A stretch of 64,000 nucleotides of DNA from Verrucosispora sioxanthis. Lineage in GTDB: Bacteria; Actinomycetota; Actinomycetes; Mycobacteriales; Micromonosporaceae. The stretch covers positions 62,001-126,000 of the forward strand of contig NZ_SAIY01000007.1 in NCBI RefSeq assembly GCF_010560025.1, given 5' to 3'. Under the pieces are notes generated by a model, which was given only the letters and a program-made list of their open reading frames with translations, did not search any database and was not told the DNA's origin. Within the stretch, counting starts at the first letter, position 1. Every line of letters starts with the position of its first letter. Both the position numbers and the translations under genes were made by a program. Positions 58,058-64,000 of the stretch are shown here, in pieces.

Positions 58058-59367
58058 GCCAAGTCTGGTCCTGGCGCGTCCCAGCCGGTCCTGCCTCGCC
58101 GGGCGCCGGCCCCGCCCACCGCACCGAACACCCGCCGCATGGCGATGTCCTGTTCCATCACGCTGGCCAACCGGCGGACGCCCTCCCGGATCCGCTCCGG
58201 TGGCGGGAACGAGAAGTTCAGCCGCATGTGGCCGTTGCCGCTGCCGTCGGCGTAGAAACCGGTGCCGGGCACGTACGCGACCCGCGCGGCGATGGCCCGG
58301 GGCATCATTGCCTTCGAGTCCAGCCCGTCGGGCAGCGTGGCCCAGACGAACAGCCCGCCGCCGGGCACGGTCCAGCGGGTGCCGGCCGGCATCAGGTCCT
58401 CAAGTGCCGTGAGCATCGCGTCCCGCCGCTCCCGGTAGACCTCCCGGTAGACCTTCAGCTGCTCGCGCCAGGGCATGGTGCCGAGGTACGTGCTGACGGC
58501 GGCCTGCGCGTACGCGCTGGGACAGAGGATCTGTGCCTCGCTGGCGATCACCAGCTTGTCACGCACCGCGTGTGGCGCGAGGATCCAGCCGACCCGCAGC
58601 CCTGGCGCGAACGTCTTGGAGAAGGTGCTGAGGTAGAAGACCCCGTCCCGCCGCCGCGCCCGCAGCGGCGCGGGTGCCTCGCTCTCGAAGCCCAACTGGC
58701 CGTACGGGTCGTCCTCGACCACCAGCAGCCCGGCGCGCTCGCAGATGTCGAGGACCTGTTCCCGCCGCTGCTCGGTGAGCGTCACGCCGGTCGGGTTCTG
58801 GAAGGTGGGGATGGTGTAGAGGAACTTGACCCGCCGTCCGGCCCGGGCCTGCTCCGCGATGGCGAGTTCCAGCGCGGCCGGGATCAACCCGTCGTCGTCC
58901 ATCGGCACGTGCACGACCTGCGCCTGGGCGGCCTGGAACACCCCGAGTGCGCCGACGTAGGTCGGCCCCTCGGCGAGCACCACGTCACCCGGGTCCAGGA
59001 AGAGACGGGCCACCAGGTCGAGCGCCTGCTGCCCACCGACGGTCACCACCACGTCCTCCGGGGAGGCACCACAGGCGGCGTCGATGCCGGAGAGGGCCAT
59101 CACCTCGCAGATCCGCTCACGCAGCTCCAGGGTGCCCTGACCGATGCCGTACTGCAGGGTGGTGCTGCCGTGCTCGGCGCCGAGCCGACCGAGCATCTCG
59201 CCGACGGCATCCAGCGGCAGTGCGGCGATGTACGGCGCGCCACCGGCGAGGGAGACGACCTCCGGTCGGCTGGCGACGGCGAACAGGGCCCTGATCTCCG
59301 ACGCCGTCATGCCCCGCACCCGGCGGGCGTACCGGTCGGTGTAGTCGTCGAGTGTCGTGCCGGTCAT
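58054..59367 (-). CDS. PLP-dependent aminotransferase (class I/II)
   Basis: A 437-residue fold-type I aminotransferase. The PLP lysine is in YLSTFSKTFAPGLRVGW (about residue 244). YGIGQGTLELRERICEVMAL, VTVGGQQALDLVARLFLDPG and FLYTIPTFQNPTGVTLTEQR are typical of the 2-aminoadipate/LysN-like and MocR-catalytic group, but there is no GntR DNA-binding domain. ATG 59367 follows GAGGTG; the longer frame from 59430 is unlikely. It is coupled to the Ddl-like gene, so the two may supply and ligate an amino acid together (inference). The amino donor and acceptor are unknown. Confidence 0.9.
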   Translation of the reverse strand: MTGTTLDDYTDRYARRVRGMTASEIRALFAVASRPEVVSLAGGAPYIAALPLDAVGEMLGRLGAEHGSTTLQYGIGQGTLELRERICEVMALSGIDAACGASPEDVVVTVGGQQALDLVARLFLDPGDVVLAEGPTYVGALGVFQAAQAQVVHVPMDDDGLIPAALELAIAEQARAGRRVKFLYTIPTFQNPTGVTLTEQRREQVLDICERAGLLVVEDDPYGQLGFESEAPAPLRARRRDGVFYLSTFSKTFAPGLRVGWILAPHAVRDKLVIASEAQILCPSAYAQAAVSTYLGTMPWREQLKVYREVYRERRDAMLTALEDLMPAGTRWTVPGGGLFVWATLPDGLDSKAMMPRAIAARVAYVPGTGFYADGSGNGHMRLNFSFPPPERIREGVRRLASVMEQDIAMRRVFGAVGGAGARRGRTGWDAPGPDLA

Positions 59368-59659
59368 CACATCACCTCGATGGCTGCTCGGACGGCTCCG
59401 GTCCCGGATACCCAGGACACCGGCGACCATGGCGTACGGCGCGCCGAATGTCGATCGTAGCCGCCTTGCACACCCCTATGCGCCCCTGATTATTCGTGCG
59501 TCCACATCCCGGACCCCGAGCCGGCACCCCTGAGGTGCACGTTCACGCTTACCCTCCCCAGTCGCCGACCGGCGGCGTACGATCGCTCGTCGGGGGCAGG
59601 AACACCGGCGGTGCCGTCCGGGCCGGTCCCACCTCCGAGCCTAGTGTGGGGAAGCGCCA

Positions 59660-60325
59660 ATGTCGCGACGTCTGGTCAGCCTGACCCTGGACACCCTGGA
59701 GGACCTGCCCCGGCCCTGCCGTCAGTGTGTGTACTGGGAGCTTGACCCGGTTTCCGCGGACCGCGCCTGTGCCGCTGGCGACCCTGGCCTGGAGAAGGAG
59801 GCGTGGGTCTCGCAGACGCTGCTCGAATGGGGTTCCTGCGGCAAGCTGATCTACGTAGACGGGATGCCTGCCGGATTCGTGATGTACGCCCCGCCGGCCT
59901 ACGTGCCCCGGTCGATGGCCTTTCCGACGTCTCCGGTCTCCGCCGACGCGGCGCTGCTGATGACCGCGAACGTGGTGCCCGCGTTCGCCGGCGGCGGCCT
60001 CGGCCGAATGCTGGTGCAGGGGGTGGCCCGCGATCTGACCAAGCGCGGGATCAAGGCGATCGAGGCGTTCGGCGACGCGAAGTTCGGTGACTCCGCCGAT
60101 CCGGACGGAGCGTGCGTGGCACCTGCCGACTTCTTCCTCTCGGTGGGCTTCAAGACGGTTCGCCCGCATCCGCAGTTCCCCCGGCTACGGCTGGAGCTGC
60201 GGACGGCGCTGAGCTGGAAGTCCGACGTCGAGTACGCGCTGGAGAAGCTGCTCGGCTCGATGAGCCCGGAGACGTTGCTGCGTCCGGTCCGACCGACACC
60301 TGCCACCCGCTCCACGACCGGCTGA
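59660..60325 (+). CDS. GNAT-family N-acetyltransferase
   Basis: A 221-residue acetyltransferase-like protein. The acetyl-CoA loop is ANVVPAFAGGGLGRMLVQGV (a variant of Q/RxxGxG/A, about residues 105-124), preceded by GFVMYAPPAYVPR. The N-terminus has CRQCVYWELDPVSADRACAA with paired cysteines. It ends with WKSDVEYALEKLLG. It occupies the same place between cwlM and parB as Rv3916c in mycobacteria. The substrate is unknown. ATG start at 59660, with GGGGAAG ahead of it. Confidence 0.85.
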   Translation: MSRRLVSLTLDTLEDLPRPCRQCVYWELDPVSADRACAAGDPGLEKEAWVSQTLLEWGSCGKLIYVDGMPAGFVMYAPPAYVPRSMAFPTSPVSADAALLMTANVVPAFAGGGLGRMLVQGVARDLTKRGIKAIEAFGDAKFGDSADPDGACVAPADFFLSVGFKTVRPHPQFPRLRLELRTALSWKSDVEYALEKLLGSMSPETLLRPVRPTPATRSTTG

Positions 60326-60387
60326 CCGGCCGGCGTCGACGGCACCGGCACCCGGCCGGACGTCCGCGCCCGAATCGGGCGGGCCGC

Positions 60388-61554
60388 TCAGTCCACCACG
60401 GTGCCGGCGGCGACCGCCGCCCGCAGTTCGCTGACGTCGATCGAGCCGGTCGGCACGTCGCGTTCGATCGGCAGGTACATCCGCTGCACCGCGGCCACCA
60501 TCGCCTCGACCAGCTTGTCCCGGAACCGGGGAGCGATCAGCCGTTCCCGGTCCGTCGGCGAGGTGAGGTAGCCGACCTCGACCCGGACCGCCGGCATCCG
60601 GGTGATCCGGAGCAGGTCCCACGCCTTGGCGTGGGTACGGCAGTCCCGCAGCCCGGTGCGCGCCACGATCTCCCGCTGGACCAGCCCGGCCAGCCGTTCA
60701 CCGGTCGCCGAGGTGACCCCGTTGTCGGTGCCGTAGTGGTACGTGGCGACGCCCTCGGCCATCGGGTTGGCATGGCCGTCGGTGTGCAGCGAGATGAACA
60801 CGTCGGCGCCGAGCGAGTTGGCCAGTTGCGCCCGGTCGATGTCGGGCAGGCAGGTCTCCGGCGACGGTCCCCGGGTGAGTTGGACCCGTACCCCGGCCGC
60901 GGCGAGGCGGCCTTCGAGCCGGCTGGCCAGATCGTGCATCAGATCCGCCTCGGTCCAGCGCAGCGGGCCGTCCACCACCACCACCCCCGGGTCGGTTCCG
61001 CCGTGGCCCGGGTCGATGACCACGGTCCGACCGACCAGGGTCGGGCCTGACTGCCGGATGGCGTCGGACTCGCGCAACCACTGCGGCCGGCCGCCGACCA
61101 CCTTGCGGCCCAGCCGGCGCAGGGCACCCATGGTGTGCGGGCCGCAGGTGCCGTCCGGGACCAGTCCCACCTCACGCTGGAACTGGGCCACCGCCCGGGA
61201 GGTGCGGATGCCGTAGATGGCGTCGGCCCGGCCGGTGTCGTATCCCATCTCCAGCAGCCGCTCCTGGAGCGACCGGACATCCTCGCCGGTGAGCGGCACC
61301 GGTACCGCGTGGTAGAGGGTGCGGGCGCCCAGCCGCCAGCGGGCGGCGTCGAGGGCCCGCCAGGTCTCCGCACCGACCCGACCGTCGACGCTGAGTCCTC
61401 GCGACTGCTGGAACGCGCGGACCGCCCGTTCGGTCGCCGGGTCGAACTCGTCGCTGTGCGGGCCGGTCGCCTTCGACAGCAGGTCGAGACCGGTCAACAC
61501 CGCGCGGATCTCGGTCACCGCGGGTCCCCGGTCACCGGGACGGATCGGACGCAC
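60388..61554 (-). CDS. N-acetylmuramoyl-L-alanine amidase-like protein, CwlM homologue
   Basis: A 388-residue protein with two PG_binding_1 domains (about 5-65: VRPIRPGDRGPAVTEIRAVL; 85-150: GEDVRSLQERLLEMGYDTGR) and a C-terminal Amidase_3 domain (about 175-370) with VVIDPGHGGTDPGVVVVDG, ISLHTDGHANPMAEGVATYH and VRVEVGYLTSPTDRERLIA. GTG 61554 has GAGGGGG six bases upstream. It lacks a signal peptide, as does mycobacterial CwlM, which acts in the cytoplasm as a phosphorylated activator of MurA rather than as a hydrolase. The gene order trxB-trxA-cwlM also matches. A regulatory role in precursor synthesis is inferred. Confidence 0.9.
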   Translation of the reverse strand: MRPIRPGDRGPAVTEIRAVLTGLDLLSKATGPHSDEFDPATERAVRAFQQSRGLSVDGRVGAETWRALDAARWRLGARTLYHAVPVPLTGEDVRSLQERLLEMGYDTGRADAIYGIRTSRAVAQFQREVGLVPDGTCGPHTMGALRRLGRKVVGGRPQWLRESDAIRQSGPTLVGRTVVIDPGHGGTDPGVVVVDGPLRWTEADLMHDLASRLEGRLAAAGVRVQLTRGPSPETCLPDIDRAQLANSLGADVFISLHTDGHANPMAEGVATYHYGTDNGVTSATGERLAGLVQREIVARTGLRDCRTHAKAWDLLRITRMPAVRVEVGYLTSPTDRERLIAPRFRDKLVEAMVAAVQRMYLPIERDVPTGSIDVSELRAAVAAGTVVD

Positions 61555-61703
61555 GCACGACCCCCTCTGCACGGTCGGTGGCTGCCGGGCCCCGCCGACG
61601 GTTGCCGCCGTGGGCGGGGACCAGGTGCTCACCGGCGTCCGGCGGCCCCGGTTCGAGGTTATGCGCTCACCGATCCGCTGGGGTGGTGGGCGGCGAAAAA
61701 CGC

Positions 61704-61740
61704 GTCGACCCCGTGCCGGTGGGCCCGGCACGGGGTCGAC
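61704..61740 (-). terminator. hairpin terminator after trxA
   Basis: A 15-bp stem, GTCGACCCCGTGCCG paired with CGGCACGGGGTCGAC, beginning 20 bases beyond the trxA stop on the minus strand. It ends the trxB-trxA transcript. Confidence 0.85.
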
Positions 61741-61760
61741 GGCGACGTCGTCGCTGGGGG

Positions 61761-62084
61761 TCAGAGCGCCGATTCGATCAGCTTGACCAGTTCGCCCTTG
61801 GGCTTGGCGCCGGCGATCGACTGCACCGGCTCACCGTTCTTGAACACGGTGAGGGTCGGCACCGACATCACCCGGTACGTCCGGGCGGTCTCCGGGTTCT
61901 CGTCGATGTTGAGCTTGACAATGCTGACCTGGTCGCCCATCTCGCCGGCGATCTCCTCCAGCAGTGGCGACACCTTGCGGCACGGCCCGCACCACTCGGC
62001 CCAGAAATCCACCAGAACCGGCTTGTCGGACTTGAGCACGTCCGCGGCGAAGCTCGCGTCGGTGACCGACTTCGTTGCTCCCAC
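61761..62084 (-). CDS. trxA: thioredoxin
   Basis: A 107-residue thioredoxin with active site WAEWCGPCRKVSPLLEEIAG and the cis-Pro segment VMSVPTLTVFKNGEP. It reduces cytoplasmic disulfides and is recycled by the adjacent thioredoxin reductase. GTG 62084 (VGATKSVTDASFAADVLKSD) is preceded by GGAGGGG at a good distance. It lies 28 bases after trxB, so they form one operon. Confidence 0.97.
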   Translation of the reverse strand: MGATKSVTDASFAADVLKSDKPVLVDFWAEWCGPCRKVSPLLEEIAGEMGDQVSIVKLNIDENPETARTYRVMSVPTLTVFKNGEPVQSIAGAKPKGELVKLIESAL

Positions 62085-62112
62085 TGTTGACCCCTCCTCC
62101 TGCGTTGTGTCT

Positions 62113-63063
62113 TCAGCCCTTGGGCAGCGTGGCGATGAAGCGTTCCGCGTCCAGGGCGGCCGCGCAGCCGGTCCCGGCCGCGGTGATCGCCTGCCGGTAC
62201 GTGTGGTCGACCAGGTCACCGGCGGCGAAGACACCGGGAATGCTGGTCCGGGTGCTGGGGGCCTGCACCTGCACGTACCCCTCGTCGTCCAGCTCCACCT
62301 GGCCACGGAACAGTTCGCTGCGTGGGTCGTGACCGATCGCCACGAACACGCCGGTGACGTCGAGCACCTTGGCCTCGCCGGTGTGGACGTTGCGCACCCG
62401 TACGCCGGAAACCTTGCCGTCCGCGCCGAGCACCTCCTCCACCACGGTGTTCCACTCGACCTTGATCTTGTCGTTGCTCAGTGCCCGCTCCGCCATGATC
62501 TTGCTGGCCCGGAACGTGTCCCGGCGGTGCAGGATCGTCACCGAGTCGGCGAAGCGGGTCAGGAAGCTTGCTTCCTCCATGGCCGAGTCGCCGCCACCGA
62601 CGACCACGATGTGCTGGTTGCGGAAGAAGAAGCCGTCGCAGGTGGCGCAGGAGGAGACGCCGTGGCCGAGGTACTCCTGCTCACCGGGCACGCCGAGCGG
62701 GCGCCAGGCGGAACCCGTGGCGAGGATCACGGCCCGGGCGCGGTACGCGGTCTCGCCGACCCAGACGGTGCTCACCGCACCGGGGTGACCGGTGTCGGTC
62801 AGCTCGACCCGGGTGACGTCGTCGGTCAGGAACTCGGCGCCGAACCGCTCGGCCTGCTTGCGCATGTTGTCCATCAGCTCGGGGCCGAGAATGCCGTCGG
62901 CGAAGCCGGGGAAGTTCTCCACCTCGGTGGTGGTCATCAGGGCGCCGCCGGACTGCACCCCCTCGATCACCAGTGGCTTGAGGTTGGCACGCGCCGCGTA
63001 GACCGCCGCCGTGTAACCGGCCGGCCCGGAGCCGATGATGACCAGGTTGCGGACCTCGTCCAC
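62113..63063 (-). CDS. trxB: thioredoxin-disulfide reductase
   Basis: A 316-residue flavoprotein that uses NADPH to reduce thioredoxin. The FAD motif is VRNLVIIGSGPAGYTAAVYA, the redox pair CATC is in SSCATCDGFFF (about residue 140), the NADPH motif is VVVGGGDSAMEEASFL, and the C-terminal FAD motif is FAAGDLVDHTYRQAITAAG. GTG 63063 is preferred; the frame extends 42 codons upstream without similarity. It is placed upstream of trxA and downstream of the partial gene at the window end. Confidence 0.97.
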   Translation of the reverse strand: MDEVRNLVIIGSGPAGYTAAVYAARANLKPLVIEGVQSGGALMTTTEVENFPGFADGILGPELMDNMRKQAERFGAEFLTDDVTRVELTDTGHPGAVSTVWVGETAYRARAVILATGSAWRPLGVPGEQEYLGHGVSSCATCDGFFFRNQHIVVVGGGDSAMEEASFLTRFADSVTILHRRDTFRASKIMAERALSNDKIKVEWNTVVEEVLGADGKVSGVRVRNVHTGEAKVLDVTGVFVAIGHDPRSELFRGQVELDDEGYVQVQAPSTRTSIPGVFAAGDLVDHTYRQAITAAGTGCAAALDAERFIATLPKG

Positions 63064-63237
63064 TGCCGTCTCCCAATCGTGTTGACTGTCGTCACCGGCG
63101 TACCCGCCGATGCCGATCCGAGTGCCGACGCGGCGGCAACTGATGTGCAGAACGTCATCGTACGAAGCGGGAATTCCCGAGCCGGTCACCCGGTGGGTCA
63201 GGTCACGTGGACGGTCAAAAGTCCGGCGACCGCAGGA

Positions 63238-64000
63238 TCACCCTACCCGCGTACGGTAACGGGCGTCCGAGCCGGACCCGGGTACCCCGCACTCCGGGCC
63301 GCTGACCCACGCCCAGCTCGTGCCGGAGGCATCGGTGAACTGGAGAACCAGCGCCGGCATCCCCTGGAAGCGGGCGTACTCGACGACGTCGAAGACCAGC
63401 GGTCCGCCGCCGTGCTCCGCACCGACCTCCGCGAGGCAGGCACTCAGCGCCGTCTGGTCGCCGAGCCGGGCCAGAGCGTCCGGACCGGCCGGGCCTAGGC
63501 GTTCCTGGTTCTCGGTGCCGACCCCCGGACCACCGTCGCTGGAGAACTGCCGGATGCTCGGCGTCAGGCGGGCCAGCGCCTCCGGCGTGTAGTCGGTGGC
63601 GCTGCGCTGCGGGGAGCCGAGGACCCGGTAGGGAGCACCGCTCGCTGCGGCGGCACGTTCGGGCGCCGACTTCGTCTCCTGCCGGCCCCCGGAGTCCTGC
63701 GGGAGCGCGTGCGGCACCGCGGGACTGACGACCCGATCGTCCAGGGCGGTGTCGGTGGCGACATCGCCCCCCCGGCCGGGCTGGAACAGTTGAAGCGCGC
63801 CCAGACCGACCACGGCGGCGGTGGCGAGAGCAACCGGCCCGGCAACCCGGGCCCAGCGGCGTCGTCGCGACCCCGGCCGCGACGACGAGGTCCGATCCTG
63901 CCCCGGACGCGGCGGCCCACCCGGCCGCCGGGGACCACCCAGCGGCTGGGTCGGTACGACGGTCGCCTTCCCGCCGCCCGGCGTCAGGCCGGGGTCGGTG
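63238..64000 (-). CDS. membrane-anchored protein in anti-sigma-factor position, 5' end outside the window
   Basis: The frame is open to the window end, so the N-terminus is missing. What is visible is a Pro/Gly/Arg-rich cytoplasmic segment, a basic stop-transfer SRRRRWARVAGP, one membrane helix (VALATAAVVGLGALQLF) and an extracytoplasmic domain of about 165 residues with two cysteines (TALSACLAEVGAEHGGGPLV and VSGPECGVPGSG). The layout and its position just upstream of trxB match the SigM anti-sigma factor place (Rv3912) in mycobacteria. No zinc-binding anti-sigma motif can be seen because that part lies beyond the window, so the call is positional. Confidence 0.65.
   Translation of the reverse strand, partial: TDPGLTPGGGKATVVPTQPLGGPRRPGGPPRPGQDRTSSSRPGSRRRRWARVAGPVALATAAVVGLGALQLFQPGRGGDVATDTALDDRVVSPAVPHALPQDSGGRQETKSAPERAAAASGAPYRVLGSPQRSATDYTPEALARLTPSIRQFSSDGGPGVGTENQERLGPAGPDALARLGDQTALSACLAEVGAEHGGGPLVFDVVEYARFQGMPALVLQFTDASGTSWAWVSGPECGVPGSGSDARYRTRVG

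Overview
This is a high-GC actinobacterial chromosome segment spanning the replication origin. Gene order (parB-parA-rsmG-khpB/jag-yidC-yidD-rnpA-rpmH / dnaA-oriC-dnaN-gnd-recF-dciA / gyrB-gyrA-DUF3566-tRNA-Ile-tRNA-Ala), oriC boxes close to TTGTCCACA, a gnd gene between dnaN and recF, and many GTG starts point to Micromonosporaceae (Micromonospora or a close relative). The family-level assignment is inference from gene order and protein style, not from a search.

Left part (0-30 kb): a minus-strand acyl-CoA catabolic cluster (TetR regulator, stand-alone biotin carboxylase, HMG-CoA lyase, carboxyltransferase, acyl-CoA dehydrogenase) resembling leucine/isovalerate degradation clusters. Next come a divergent FAD monooxygenase/TetR pair with three operator-like palindromes, a rhodanese, an SGNH hydrolase, an LPXTG-type surface protein, an Scr1/DUF397 pair, an epoxide-hydrolase-like enzyme, a two-component system, proS, a CBS protein, sufE, a DsbA/FrnE-like oxidoreductase, a YbaK-like deacylase, membrane and MFS proteins, a 1503-residue CtpI-like P-type ATPase and a Sua5/YrdC tRNA-modification enzyme.

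Origin core (31-52.8 kb): tRNA-Ala(TGC), a DLW-39-like small protein, tRNA-Ile(GAT), a frameshifted DUF3566 membrane protein gene, gyrA interrupted by a 419-residue homing-endonuclease intein, a terminator plus DnaA-box cluster, gyrB, a hypothetical gene, dciA, recF, gnd, dnaN, oriC and dnaA. On the other strand follow rpmH, rnpA, yidD, yidC, khpB, rsmG, parA and parB. Genes on both sides are transcribed away from the dnaA/rpmH gap in the usual actinobacterial layout.

Right part (52.9-64 kb): an IS5-family element with a programmed frameshift has inserted just behind the parAB terminator. It is followed by a ~1.9 kb stretch without convincing genes that carries three parS sites and three consensus DnaA boxes. 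Then come a HIT-like protein with a low-complexity tail, a D-Ala-D-Ala ligase-like gene coupled to a PLP aminotransferase, a GNAT protein, a CwlM-like amidase, trxA, trxB and a truncated membrane protein in the position of an anti-sigma factor. This order matches the mycobacterial trxB2-trxC-cwlM-parB-parA neighbourhood.

Most distinctive signals: the GyrA intein directly after the catalytic tyrosine, with an island of non-host codons crossing its 5' junction; DnaA boxes between gyrB and gyrA; parS sites that encode VSRET inside the parA reading frame and cluster with DnaA boxes at 55.3-55.6 kb; a P-type ATPase carrying a degenerate second ATPase; and recurrent intergenic inverted repeats with GATC-containing outer arms.
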